Shown: positions 28,401-38,431, counted from the first letter of the stretch. The stretch is 64,000 nt of DNA from Sisyra terminalis (GCA_958496175.1 OY292276.1:10930001-10994000); one strand, 5' to 3'. Notes: generated by a model not told the origin, from the sequence alone. Numbers and translations: made by a program.

Positions 28401-31256
28401 ACGTTACGCAAACAAAGTCGCGGGAATCAGCTATATTGTATATATATATACGAAAAATTCAAGTATATGCTCAATTGGTGATATGAAATAACATAGTTAA
28501 AACTTGAAGGCCAAAATGAGAGAATGGCAGATATAAATATATCGTTTAAGTAATCTGAACCGGTTTGAGGCATTTATTATTTGTTGTCAATTATAAATAC
28601 ATTAACACCTTTTTCCGAGTCCATATTACACCTTTGAATCTGCATTTTTCTCATTACCATATTATTTATTATCGCAAGTCGAGAACAGGTAAAATTCTTT
28701 TCAATTTCACACCTGTTTGGAATTTATTCGATTTTGCTCACAATAATGGTCATTATGGAACAAAGGTCAAAAAAATTGTACTTTAATATTTGTTTACCTA
28801 AATTCTACCGTATGATTGAAGAACAGGTTAATCGATTTCGATAATATTATATTTTCAGTACATGTTAGTGTTTCCCCCCAAAAAAAGTATAATGAAGGTC
28901 ACAGACAAGTCTAATCTAAATAGTTGTACCAATATTTTACTCTGATTTCACTTATGGTTCCAATTTAAAGACAGCTTTAATGATTTGATACAATTTTTTT
29001 ACGATATCGAAAAATCAGGGATGGCCTATATATATGATATTGCGGACCACTTCGGAAATGCATCATAACTCCGGGAGCCTCTTTTGAAGTTATATCTCAA
29101 ATTCTCCATACTAAATTTACATACACTGTAATTTTAATATTTCGGTTTTCACCAATTTGGTCATTATAAAAGGTATACATTTTATGAAAGCCTGATGCAT
29201 ACCGCGGGTCGAAAAAATTGTCAAAGGTGCCTTTTGTGGTCCGCGGGTTGGCTACCTTTGACAACCTCTGATTTAAATAAACAATGAATAATCTATCTTT
29301 TATCTACATATATAAAATTGTTATATTGGTTTGGGTAGATTCCAAAAGTTCAAAAAAATTATCTTGATTTAGCTCAAATTTTATCACGATATAAAATCCG
29401 CTTCAAACATTGTTTTTTTCTTTTTCTTCCGTCGAAAACATTCCTGCGATCGCAAGAAAACGGCTTTTTCAACGACCAATACAATAGCCACTAACTGCAG
29501 TGATTTTTAAAGGTAGAGCAAATTTTCTCTAAACGTAATTGATAAACGTATATCTTGAAAGTCAGTTATAATTGGTACAGGGAGGGATACTGTGGGTTGA
29601 TACCGGAGGTGATTCTAATAATTCATAAGTTTTCTTTGCTAAATTTAATTTATTTATTTACAACCATAGGCTGGCAAGACAACGTCTGCCGGGTTCAACT
29701 AGTATAAAGTAAAGGCCGCTTTAGCCTAATGATTAGTTTTGAAGACATATGACTAAGACTTTAATTGTATTTTTTAGATGTACGTCAATCGTGATCAAGG
29801 ATATTTGCTCCTCATTGAAGATGTTACTAAATAAAGTGTTTAAATTTTATTCGTGCAAAACGATGCAACAATTTTATGCACTTGTTTTGGGTCAGGCTGT
29901 GTTATTAAATGTCCAAGAACAAGTCAACGAACGTACGTTTTTGGAAGCGGGATCAACCGGAGCTAGTGGACTAGCCGAGGCAGCTAAACGCTTACTAGGC
30001 CACATTCGTGGAGCCGAGCTTCCGCATACCGCCACATTCTTTCCACCATCCTCCAACAGTTTTGTTTCATCACGCGTAAATGGCGACACTCTTGAAACCA
30101 TTCTACTAGTGGCCGGTTTGTGCGGAAATCTTGCCAATGGCGAACATTTGATTCGCACATCGTGTCGTAACTTATTTAGTTTGATGACACGTGATATTAT
30201 GGACAACACCTGGCTGATTTTGGAGACGATTCAAAGGGCACAGAATACGACAATTGCAATGCGAGCTCGATTGACTCGGGTGTGCGATTCAATGTATTTG
30301 GAGCCATTTAGTTATGAACGAGCTTTAGGAAAATGTCTGTTGGAGCAAATTTCCGATGGAGGCGATTTCTATTGGGCACATGTTTTCAATGAAAAATCTC
30401 TTCGTCGTAGCGTTTTACTTACTTTAACGTATGCTTTAAGAAAGTCAATTAATTGATTGTTTTAATAAAATTATTTAATTTTTTTCAGACATGTGTTTGT
30501 GGTTCGCAAGAAACAAATATGGGGTTCGTGGGATGTTGAATGGAAAGCTCCGCTTGATTCAATTATTGCGATACCTTATATAGAAAAGGAACATCTGATA
30601 CTACCTTTATCGGAGGTAATTAAATCATTTAATAATATTTCATTTTAAAGTTACGTTTAAATACACATGAGTGAAATTCAAAACTCACGAATTAAAAAAA
30701 AATATTTGGGACATATGTTAGTCGAAAAAAACACAAGTAAATACGCGTATAACTTAAACCACATAAATATGGAAAGTTTTGTTTCATCATACAACTCTTT
30801 ATAACAGTCTATACTTATAAGCATAAGTTAGGCAATCCATAAGGCGTTAATGTTGTATTAGCTTATAATACTATTTTTCTTTTTGGAATGAAAAATTGGC
30901 TCAAGTGTACCTACTTTAGCACACCCACAATCTGGCAACGATGCATTTTCGACTTTGTTTTTATTTTAATTCGCGATATTTTTGTTAATTCAATTCTAAT
31001 ATGGTATAAGTCTCTCTTTTGGGGCTAAATTAAATTAAAAGTCGAAAATTCATCGTTGCCAGATTGTGGGTGTGCTCATTATTAACTAAATTTTACAAGA
31101 ATATAACTTAAAATTTATATATTTTAGGAGGAAGCCAACAAAATTGGAATCGATAAATATAAAATAGCAGGTGAAGTAAAAACACTTACTTGGTTGAAAA
31201 CTAAAATTGAGGAGTCGATGGTGATAAAAATAGAAGACGAACAATGGTGCGGATAA
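13475..31256 (+). CDS. Vps13: VPS13-family bridge-like lipid-transfer protein
   Basis: I join 21 exons: 13475-13615, 13709-14064, 14127-14323, 14645-15084, 15148-15214, 15777-16078, 16141-16304, 16366-16644, 16706-16963, 17262-18051, 18118-19052, 20154-21329, 21632-22292, 22345-22547, 24910-25219, 25268-25492, 25550-25845, 25903-27258, 29778-30443, 30489-30615, 31128-31256. All junctions keep frame, giving 3025 residues (VPS13A is about 3170). The N-terminal chorein region has LGKYVLDFDADNLNVGVFSG, ISLSDIHIRYEDNKN and a WWKYAF block. An acidic, Ser-rich disordered stretch lies near residues 1650-1750. The adaptor-binding (VAB) repeats include YSPYWIVNRTGLDLQL and VLLVNRCTELFLKFNQRG. Then come VDNQLP-like FQIDNQLSHCTWPTIFYF and a C-terminal PH-like fold. 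VPS13 proteins move phospholipids between membranes at contact sites. The N-terminus resembles VPS13A/C more than B or D; it may be a divergent paralogue. Five introns carry repeats. Confidence 0.9.
15586..15698. repeat. Foldback repeat (family D) with degenerate hammerhead, VPS13 intron 5
   Basis: Arms AAAACTCAGGTTTTTTAAGATC (about 15589-15610) and GATCTTAAAAACCTGAGTTT (15671-15690) are complementary. Between them the plus strand reads CTGATGA (15612-15618), stem II GCTA/TAGC, three extra bases, GAAA (15635-15638) and TGTC. The order is that of a hammerhead, but the three extra bases before GAAA and a weak stem III suggest a decayed copy. The palindrome itself is clear; the ribozyme reading is tentative. 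Confidence 0.5.
19275..19321 (+). ncRNA. Hammerhead-ribozyme-like motif, family C unit 1, plus strand
   Basis: CUGAAGA at 19281-19287 is followed by a spacer A, stem II GUUGG/CCAAC with loop AAAUAAAUA, GAAA at 19308-19311, the minimal palindromic stem III ACGU, then U at 19315. UCUC before the core pairs with GAGA after it as stem I. On this strand units 2 and 3 read CUGAAGC, losing an invariant core A, so only unit 1 looks intact in this orientation. Confidence 0.6.
19503..19550 (-). ncRNA. Hammerhead-ribozyme-like motif, family C unit 2, minus strand
   Basis: The left palindrome arm of unit 2, read on the minus strand, has CUGAAGA, stem II GUUGG/CCAAC, GAAA, ACGU, U and a stem I of CAUUCUC against GAGAUG (one bulged base). 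All core positions are intact. Confidence 0.6.
19791..19838 (-). ncRNA. Hammerhead-ribozyme-like motif, family C unit 3, minus strand
   Basis: Same layout as unit 2: CUGAAGA, stem II GUUGG/CCAAC, GAAA, ACGU, U on the minus strand, with UCUC/GAGA as stem I. In unit 1 the equivalent minus-strand arm has GCAA in place of GAAA and is probably inactive. Confidence 0.6.
23564..23618 (-). ncRNA. Hammerhead-ribozyme motif, family B copy 2, minus arm
   Basis: On the minus strand: UGACCA, CUGAUGA (complement of 23606-23612), spacer A, stem II GAUUGC/GCAAUC with loop UUG, GAAA, AUACGUAU, C, then UGG, a seven-base bulge and GUCA. All stems are fully complementary and stem II is one pair longer than in copy 1. 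Two independent insertions keep this arm intact. Confidence 0.75.
23692..23746 (+). ncRNA. Hammerhead-ribozyme motif, family B copy 2, plus arm
   Basis: The mirror arm keeps UGACCA, CUGAUGA, stem II GAUUGC/GCAAUC, GAAA and AUACGUAU followed by C. One change (UGG to UAG) breaks the middle pair of inner stem I. The core is otherwise intact. Confidence 0.6.
27470..27645 (-). repeat. tRNA-derived SINE, copy 1 (VPS13 intron 18)
   Basis: Read on the minus strand it starts with an A-box-like GGTAGCCGAGTAGTTTAAG and has a B box in GGGTTCGAATC. A non-tRNA body with the shared landmark CCTAGAGTCGCTA and an A-rich tail follow (T-run at 27470-27480 on the plus strand). Two related copies lie at 39466 and 57075. 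It is not a functional tRNA: no folded cloverleaf with an acceptor stem can be drawn. Confidence 0.75.
27749..28065 (+). mobile_element. Short non-autonomous Helitron-like element, copy 1
   Basis: It begins TCTACTCTAATATTATAAAG and ends AAGTCGCGGGGATCAGCTAT, resembling insect Helitron ends (5' TC, 3' hairpin and CTAG, here CTAT). Its middle (TTGATTGTTTGTTTGC, CCGATTTGAAAAATTCTTTC) is repeated in the next element. No Rep/helicase coding is present. Confidence 0.6.
28081..28434 (+). mobile_element. Short non-autonomous Helitron-like element, copy 2
   Basis: It begins TCTATTATTATAAAGAGG directly after an A and ends GTCGCGGGAATCAGCTAT. It is a tandem relative of the element ending at 28065, with insertions and deletions in the middle. 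Most of the small open frame near 28270 lies in this repeat. Confidence 0.6.
29303..29702 (+). mobile_element. Non-autonomous Helitron, second type
   Basis: It starts TCTACATATATAAAATTG and ends CCGGGTTCAACTAG, with a hairpin (GCAAGAC/GTCTGC) just before the end. It sits between A (29302) and T (29703), the canonical Helitron target. It has no coding capacity and lies in VPS13 intron 18, 75 bp before exon 19. Confidence 0.7.
30898..31078. mobile_element. MITE with about 40-bp terminal inverted repeats, copy 1 (VPS13 intron 20)
   Basis: The left end GGCTCAAGTGTAC...TTTAGCACACCCACAATC is matched by the inverted right end GATTGTGGGTGTGCT, which is truncated by about 15 bases compared with the full copy at 37664-37888. 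Both carry an internal TTTTCGACTTTGTTTTT segment. Confidence 0.75.
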
Positions 31257-31391
31257 ACAAGTAATACGAATACGACAGATATTTATAAAACAAAAATCAA
31301 TATTTTATGTATTTGGCTTATAATTTTATGTTGAAATAAATTATTATTTTATTTATCGCTATAATATATACGTTTTAATATCACTTGAACC

Positions 31392-32435
31392 TTACGAATC
31401 TGATTCACTAGAACTATATTCTGCTACAAGAGATATGCTAGCTTTTGGGGGAACGTCTTTCGTCATTTTAACACCGATTGACGATGGGGAAACCAGCTTA
31501 GTTTTTAATATCTTTTTCGTTTTCAATGCTAATGTTTTCTTTTTTAATGTAACTAGAGAAGTGGTAGGTTTAGTTTTCTTTCCAACTAAAGTTGCAGCTT
31601 TGATGGCGTCGTCTTTGCTCGTCGGTAGTAAGGGGATTCCGATGTTTTTGGCAAAATCGGGAGCTGAATTGTTCACTAAAGCATTGGCTTTTCGTTCTTC
31701 CTGAAAATTATTTCGGGTATTAAAAAATAAAATTGGTATGAATTATTTCAATTATTTACTCGAAATCGTTGGCGTAATGCTTGATTTGCAGAGAAGTCAT
31801 CTTCCCATACTGATTGATTTCGGCTGACCAGCCGATTGATTCTCGGGGCTGCTTCCAGAGCGCCAGTTTTATCGCCTTCGCCGTGCTCCAGCTTGAACAT
31901 CGCATCGTCAAACATTCGTTTTTGAACGTTTTTGTCGTCAGGCACGATTTGCCCATTTTCTGTTGGGTCCCACCTATTTTCTTGACGACGAGCTCCCGAA
32001 ACGATTATATAGTCCAAATTCTACAAATGAAGCATTTATCAAAAAAACCTTCCAGAGAATTTTTTGTCTAGGTATCAATTAAGATTCTCGATAAGGTATT
32101 CTTCCAATTTCATTACTACTTACCCCTGGATCTGTTTTTATTTCATAGTGATTGTCACATAAGTGACACTTCATCCGAAACTGATACACAGGCGTCGTAT
32201 AATACATCCCAATTTTTTTCTTTTCAGCATTATACCGCACTCCCATTCCCACATGATTGCCACATCCGTCGCACCAAATATTATAGGGCATTTCAAAGCG
32301 AATTATCAAAATTCCTTGGTCCAACTTTCGAGCCCGTTCTCGAAGAGCATGGGTTCCAAGGAATTTATTTAAACCACCCTTTCGCGGATCATAGTCCGGA
32401 GGGTAGTAGTGATTTGTTCCTTTACGTTCTCCCAT
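31392..32435 (-). CDS. YJU2B: YJU2B (CCDC130), CWC16-family splicing factor
   Basis: Three minus-strand exons, 32124-32435, 31760-32020 and 31392-31700, give 293 residues. The N-terminus MGERKGTNHYYPPDYDPRKG and the block ILIIRFEMPYNIWCDGCGNH are diagnostic of the CWC16/YJU2 family. Zinc ligands are C55/C58 and C90/C93. DYIIVSGARRQENRWD follows the exon 1/2 join. The N-terminal MGERKG and the YNIWCDGC context favour YJU2B over its paralogue YJU2. The protein is expected in the catalytic spliceosome. The C-terminal third is Lys/Thr/Ser-rich and ends SSSESDS. The gene is convergent with VPS13: the two stop codons are only about 135 bp apart, so the 3' UTRs probably overlap. Confidence 0.93.
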
Positions 32436-32774
32436 TTTTTAAGGATTAATCACTTAATTTTAAAAATATAAGAAAATATTCCTTGACACATGTAAAATCT
32501 ACAATGAGTGCGTTTTTTGACAGATGACGTCAAACAGTTTACGCCATGTGACTTAAAAAAGGTAATGAATTTATTGAACTGTTTATTGCATGTATTATTC
32601 TACGCATTCTACGACAACAAATAACAATGATGGCTACCAATATGACTAATGTAGTTATCAGTCAATAACAATTTTTACTATAATAACATGATTTATTCTT
32701 TAGTTATTTATAGTTATCGGCGAAATATTTAATTAATGATAATTTTTACTTAATTTAAAATTTCTAATTCTAAA
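32436..32774. promoter_or_regulatory. Head-to-head interval between YJU2B and the ZAD-like gene
   Basis: 339 bp between two divergent start codons. It contains TGACAGATGACGTCAAAC with a CRE-like TGACGTCA element near 32518-32532, centred close to the YJU2B side. The motif is seen; its use is inferred. Confidence 0.5.
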
Positions 32775-33660
32775 ATGTCAACAACATTTTGTTTGTTATG
32801 TTCAGGAAATAGTACGGAGTCGGTTTACAATGTCGTCGATGAATATGAACCACTTACATTCTATGAAATGCTCAAATACATAGGAAATTTGATGGTAAAA
32901 TTGTTTATAAAGTTTTTTTTTTGTCTCTTTAAAAGACTAATTTCAGACTACACCAATAACGAATGACCGAAATTCATTGTGTTTAATATGCGTGGATAAA
33001 GTCAAATATTACTACGAAGTAAATTTAATTAATCGCCACATCGAAGAACGACATGATGCGCTACTGGAGTTCTGGAAAAAGGTATCAGAAAACGAACCAA
33101 TATCAAAGGAATTGATTATTTGGGAAGACGAAGTTAAGAATTCAAACCAGAATATTGATATGGAAGAATGGAATTCTTCAAGAAAGTCGATCAATACGTT
33201 AGAAACAAAATACAATGAAAATATTAATACCGAAAATAAAACCTTCAAGACTTTGAAAAAACGTTTAAACAAGAAAACACTTCAACGCTCAATTTCTAAA
33301 AAATCGTTTAAAAAATTAAAGAATTTTCGAAAGTATTCATCGAAGTTTAGTGCCAGAAATCGTCGCAAATTAAGTAATAACTATTTGACAAAAGAAAATA
33401 AGTGAAAAATATAACAGAAATTCTATTCTTTTACAGAAAAGTCACTAAGCGATAAATCGATTTTCAAACGCCAACGATTGCAATTGTGTTTGATGTGCCA
33501 AGGAAAAATTCAGTCAAAGAATCGTTTGAAATTACATTTGATGATAAATTTCAAAACCAAATCTTCGATTTGCGAAGTTTGTGCAAAACATAAAAGTATT
33601 GCAGAATGTTTTATGCAAAACCATTTACTAAGAGTAAACTACAGAATTAAATTCTACTAG
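32775..33660 (+). CDS. ZAD-like zinc-finger protein, small, unassigned
   Basis: Exons 32775-32894, 32947-33373 and 33437-33660 join in frame into 256 residues. The N-terminus has FCLLC, and about 45 residues later CLICVDK, the CxxC...CxxC layout of the insect ZAD (zf-AD) dimerisation domain, although the usual RLC start is missing. A Lys/Arg/Ser-rich segment (LKKRLNKKTLQRSISKKSFK) could bind nucleic acid or localise to the nucleus. A second cysteine set, CLMCQG and CEVCAKH, follows; canonical C2H2 fingers are not evident. The donor GTAATA at 33374 was chosen over a weaker GT at 33402 because only it keeps the third exon open. An open segment at 33804-33952 after a good acceptor could be an alternative last exon, but I found no matching donor. 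Function is unknown beyond possible DNA binding. Confidence 0.6.
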
Positions 33661-35532
33661 TATTCAATTTATATTTTAATGTATTCCTTAGGGTGGATGA
33701 TCAAAGTTTTATATGAAAATTAGTGCAATTGATATCTATGATTTGCTCTTTGTAAATGATATTGCCCAAAAATAATATCCATTAAACAAAATTTTGCTTT
33801 TAGATGCCGTAAATTCATATCGTAAAAGTTTGCTAGTGCAAAAAGGATCGCATAGAGAATTTACGTCCAAGTGTTATGAGAAAAAGTTGACATTGCGAAA
33901 TTGGTCGAGAAAACATTCCCGGAAACATATTATTAAGAGAATTAAATATTAATTTTTTAAGTTTAATCCAAAAAAAATTTTTTTGGCTTCATAGTCTACC
34001 ACATGTCTACAGGACCATATAATTTTTTTTTTCTAAAAAAAGTAAAAATTTCCATATGGAAGAATCTACAATTTTGATTAAAGTATTTAATGTTCGTGCC
34101 AAGACAACATTAAAAAATTAAGATAATGTTGCTGTAGAAATGTGAAAGACAAAGCAAAAACGAAGAATTATCTTCTAGATGGGAACATAATTTACGAAAA
34201 ATTAATATTATTGCAATTAAATTGAATTAGGTTGATCTATATTTATTTTTAATTAATATTGTAATGTATGCAACATGGTCCAAAAGCAAAATTCGTAGCA
34301 GTTTTGATTTTATATAAGAAAAATTGTGTTTATTATTGGTTTTTCGATGCACCAGAAAAATCAAAAAGCAAAAAAATTAAATGTTTATATATATTATAGT
34401 TAAATGTGATCATAAATCTTATGAATAAACTAACTTTATTGTCTTTTTTGTTTTATTATTAAGAACTCTCAAGTCCATTTTTCAGTAAGTGTTTGAGACA
34501 TTTGGATATTTTATACAGAAATATCTTTAAAAACTGATTTGGGATTCAAAATTTTAAAAAGTCTTCGGACAAGTAGTACTTCCCAATAAGTGAAGCAATA
34601 AAAAAGGGTTCGAATTACAATCAGGCGACAATTGCAATGAAGTTGAGCTTATTTTAAATGTAAAACAATTAAAAAAAGGGTAAAAATTTTGGTAGTATCT
34701 AATGATTGTCAGGTGTTAAGTAAAAAAAAGCGCTATGGGCACCGATGAGTGTTCAGAAGATAATTTATTGTTATTATAGCATAGAGTTAAATAGAAGAAA
34801 GCAGTTGTCTTCCTTGTTTTGCAGCGAAATGTACTCAGTCGGATATTGTTCCTAGGGAATTGTCTTACACATTAGGCTGTCATAATTAAAAATTCGCAGT
34901 TCTTTTGATTTGAAAAAAATAAATACAGTAAGTTGAAGAATAGAGTAACGTCACAGAGGAGAGGATTTGAATTACCTTTATTACAGTATACTATACAACA
35001 CTATATAACAGTTCTAATTGATCACCCCATTTTATACCTCTCTTCCGTACTGATGTGCCCGTCATTAAATCGGGTAGCTGAATAAATTCAGAATGAGCAA
35101 AATATTCTGTAATAAATATTTAAGAGAAATTCTCAAAGTTATGATACAGGAACCTTTGAGAATGTCTTCTAATTTTGAAAAAGAAAGAAATCAAAATGCT
35201 GTTAAGCCTGTAAGAAGGACATTATAATCTGAAGAACTAGAAGAATAAATACTAAGTCAAATACATCCAGGAAAAGTGCCTCTTGTGTCTTATTTAACTG
35301 CTCAGCTCTAGGGCGTAACTATTTTAGTTCCATAGGATCACCTGGACGTGAGCTGGGAACGATCCATAAAGATCCAATTAGGTGCCAACTAGTTTAGATT
35401 AATCTCCAAAGCAAATTTGACTAACTAGAACTAGGAACAACGATAGTGTGCAATATTAAAAGAAAAATCTATTTCTTTTTCAAATAACATAATAGTAGTT
35501 TATAATCGGCTTTCATGTTTAGGGTTTTCATT
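33661..35532. other. Intergenic, no supported gene
   Basis: AT-rich sequence of 1.9 kb. At 33804-33952 there is a frame that is open after a TTTTAG acceptor and ends in TAA, basic in composition (LTLRNWSRKHSRKH); it may belong to the preceding zinc-finger gene. The remainder shows no coding exon, RNA gene or clear repeat up to the 5'-truncated retrotransposon. Confidence 0.5.
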
Positions 35533-36914
35533 CCCCCAAGGAAATTACAGCTTTGATTGGAGCCCTCAAAAATAGAAAAGCACCTGGTGACGACAGCATC
35601 GGCAATGGAGTCCTCAAAATTTTATCTAGAAGACACATAGTGACTATTTGCACCATCGTTAATGCAATGCTACGCCTTCACTACTTCCCGTCCAGATGGA
35701 AAACAGCCACCGTCATATTTCTTCCAAAACCCGGAAAACCCTTCAGTGACCCCTCAAATCATCGCCCCATCAGCCTTCTCTGCACACTTAGCAAAGTTGC
35801 CGAAAGTGTAATCCTAACCCGTCTCGACAAATTCGTCGTCGAGATTAACATCATACCAGACTTTCAGCATGGATTCCGTCCAAAACATGGCACGACACAC
35901 CAGCTTCTTCGAGTCGCCGAGCACCTGACTGACAACCTCAACAAAGGGAAGCACGTTTCCATGCTGTTACTGGACTACAAACAAGCATTCGACCGTGTCT
36001 GGCATGATGGATTCATCATTAAATTAATTCACCTCAATTTTCCTCAATATCTCATCGGCATAATCAAATCCTCGCCGACCGTAGTATTATCACCAGGGTG
36101 GAAAAATCACTTTCCGACTCTCACCCAATCCACTCCGGAGTCCCACAGGGCTCCAAACTTTCACCCTCTCTTTTTAACATATATTGTCACGACATTCCCA
36201 CTAATGACAAAATTATTACAGCTCTATACGCAGATGACATAGGATTCCTGCAAACCTCCAGTCATCCGTAGCGGCACTTCCCATCTCAACAGGTTTATCC
36301 CGAAGGTACTCAACTGGTACTGGAAATGGAGATTCGACATCAACCCAACCAAATCCGAGGCCATCTTCTTTTCTCGCCGTAAACGTACATCTCCCAAACT
36401 CATCGTGAATGGCCACACCATCAACTGGAACAATTCCGCCAAATATCTCGGCGTCATCTTCGACAGGCGTCTGACCTGGGTCAAACAAATAACCGCCACA
36501 CGCAACAAGACCATTGGGGCCTTCGTCAGTTTGAAACCCTTCTTCAACAACCCAAAAGTCTCTCAGTCCACCAAGAAACGAGCCTTCAACGCCATCATCA
36601 GAAGCATCTGTACGTATGGTATTCCTATCTGGGGCTCCGCCACCCCAAACAAGATCCACAAACTTAACGGCACATACATACACCTACTCCATTCTGCCTT
36701 AAAATTTCCATGGTTTGTTCGTAATAAACAAATCCTTCAGGAAACCAAACTCCATTCTCTTTCCGAAGCAGCCCGACTGTACGCAGCTAACCTGCGGAAA
36801 TCCATATCTGCACACCCAAACCCCACTATCAGAATTCTTGCATCCTTCAAATGCAAGAAAACCGACCGCTTTAGAATAAAAATATTAAACAGTAACAACA
36901 TAAATTACAATTAA
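35533..36914 (+). pseudogene. Jockey-type non-LTR retrotransposon fragment (reverse transcriptase)
   Basis: A 5'-truncated reverse transcriptase. NRKAPGDDSIGNGVL, NHRPISLLCTLSKVAESVI, FQHGFRPKHGTTHQLLR and LLDYKQAFDRVWHDGFI are standard Jockey-clade motifs. The frame then shifts: SGVPQGSKLSPSLFNIY and the catalytic ALYADDIGFLQ (about 36220-36255) are in another frame, and the thumb/connection part (YLGVIFDRRLTWVKQI onward, from about 36405) in yet another. At least two frameshifts break it, so it is dead. Base composition is richer in C than the surroundings, as expected for an inserted element. No endonuclease domain or poly(A) tail is seen. Confidence 0.9.
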
Positions 36915-37013
36915 TACTTGGTGTAGGTTTGGCTAACAAAACGAAATAGAGAAGATTCAAGGGTTTATCTATATAAAGGTCGGACCTACCAAGTGACTAA
37001 ATAACAATTATAT

Positions 37014-37440
37014 TTACAATTTTTTCTTAGCTTTAGTTTTCGCAAAAGTATCAATGACTTCGTTTAACTCCAGGCTTGATGCAGTTTTGTTTTCAATTGC
37101 TATTAGCGATAAATATCGGAGTCGAGTTTGGCCCATATTATTTCTTAAATATTTTTTTAATATTTTTAATTTGCTAAATGACCTTTCGGCTGCTGCAGAA
37201 GTGACAGGAATTGTAAAGAATAATGGCATTGCTGTAAATACTTCCGTTAGGTCGCATTCTAGCGTTCCATATTTGCTCATTATTTCCTTACATAATTGGT
37301 GAACTTCCAACTGAATATCCAAAAGTTCAGTTCGATCGAGATTTCAGGCAAGGATTCGAGGGCCCCCTGAACTTGAGGGTCCCGGGGCACTGCCCCGCCT
37401 AGCCCCTAGGTAGCTACGCCATTGGACACTACCCGTCTTC
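37014..37440 (-). pseudogene. hAT transposase C-terminal remnant (hATC dimerisation domain)
   Basis: On the minus strand the frame 37014-37322 encodes PLFFTIPVTSAAAERSFSKL followed by KILKKYLRNNMGQTRLRYLSL, the C-terminal hATC dimerisation motif of the ZMYM1-like hAT group. Only the last 100 or so residues remain; BED finger and catalytic core are gone. Just upstream (37350-37430) lies GC-rich sequence with TAGGTAGCTACGCCATTGG, resembling the terminal inverted repeat of such elements, so this looks like an internally deleted copy that lost one end. Confidence 0.85.
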
Positions 37441-37493
37441 CTGGGTGTCTTGAAGATTTCCCCCACCTTATTTTGTCCAAAAAAAAAGGGTTT

Positions 37494-37663
37494 TCATTCT
37501 TTAGACAGAAACGTAGAAATATTTGTCTAAAAAACAACACCAGAAAATCTTTTTCTGAATTTGAATGATTTTTTCAGATGATTATATCCACTGAGAATTC
37601 CTTTAGAATATAAGTACTGCTAATTAGAAATTTCTGATAAAAAAGGCATTTAGATGAATTTTG
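37494..37663 (+). repeat. Direct repeat, left copy, flanking a MITE
   Basis: About 170 bp (from CATTCTTTAGACAGAAACG to GGCATTTAGATGAATTTTG) that recurs at 37891-38056 with small indels. A complete MITE lies exactly between the copies. Confidence 0.8.
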
Positions 37664-37888
37664 GGCTCATGTGTACTTTAGCACACCCACAATCAGGCAA
37701 TGTTGCCTTTTCGACTTTGTTTTTAATTTAATTCGCGATTAAATAGGTCCATAATGAAAATTTACCCACAAAAGAGAGAATTATACCATATAAGAATTGA
37801 ATAAACAAAAATATCGCGAATTTAATTAAAAACAAAGTCGAAAATACAACATTGCCAGATTGTGGGTGTGCTAAAGTACACTTGAGCC
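37664..37888. mobile_element. MITE, copy 2 (complete), about 40-bp terminal inverted repeats
   Basis: 225 bp. Begins GGCTCATGTGTACTTTAGCA and ends TGCTAAAGTACACTTGAGCC; the arms stay complementary through CACACCCACAATC and TTTTCGACTTTGTTTTTAAT. Related to the copy in VPS13 intron 20. No coding sequence. A short minus-strand open frame here is a by-product of the repeat. Confidence 0.8.
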
Positions 37889-37890
37889 GT

Positions 37891-38056
37891 TCATTTTTTA
37901 GACAGAAACGTAGAAATATTTGTCTAAAAAAAACACCAGAAAATCTTTTTCTGATTTTTTTCTGAATTATATCCACTGAGAATTTCTTCAGAATATAAGT
38001 ACTGCTAATTAGAAATTTCTGACCCCATTTAAGAAAAGGCATTTAGATGAATTTTG
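37891..38056 (+). repeat. Direct repeat, right copy, flanking a MITE
   Basis: Second copy of the segment at 37494-37663. It continues into a further 75-bp motif (TTTAAAATGCCTTTAATTAC, ACTTCTAATGGGTTTTTTG) that occurs again at about 40930-41010. Confidence 0.8.
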
Positions 38057-38431
38057 AAATCACTATATTTAAAATGCCTTTAATTACTTTAAACGACTTC
38101 TAATGGGTTTTTTGAACATTTTAAATGCCTTTTTTTAATTCAATTGATAGCTAATCGTTTAGCTTCATATAAAGATATCGGTATGTTTAGAACGTTTAGG
38201 ATCACCAAAAATCGATTGTTTAAAATTAAAGTGGCTTTTAATTGCTGTAATATGATAATTTATTCATATATATTTCCTTTTTAAAATGAATAAAGAGTAA
38301 AGTTTTATATTAAAAACGGCGTTCTAGAAGTTTGATATCAGTAAGCAATTTAACCACATTAATTTATATAACAATGATAAAAGATGTTAAATCCAAACGG
38401 TAGAAAAAGATAGCGATTTTTTTTTATACAG

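Noticed and set aside
33374..33405. Longer second exon of the ZAD-like gene, with donor at 33402
   Set aside because: Using this GT leaves the next exon out of frame with an early stop, while the GTAATA donor at 33374 keeps it open.
36216..36683. A 155-residue minus-strand frame
   Set aside because: It is antisense to the Jockey reverse transcriptase fragment; the plus strand carries the YADD and RNase-side motifs.
37728..38042. Phe-rich minus-strand frame
   Set aside because: It spans the MITE end and the direct repeat, so it is an accident of repeat sequence.
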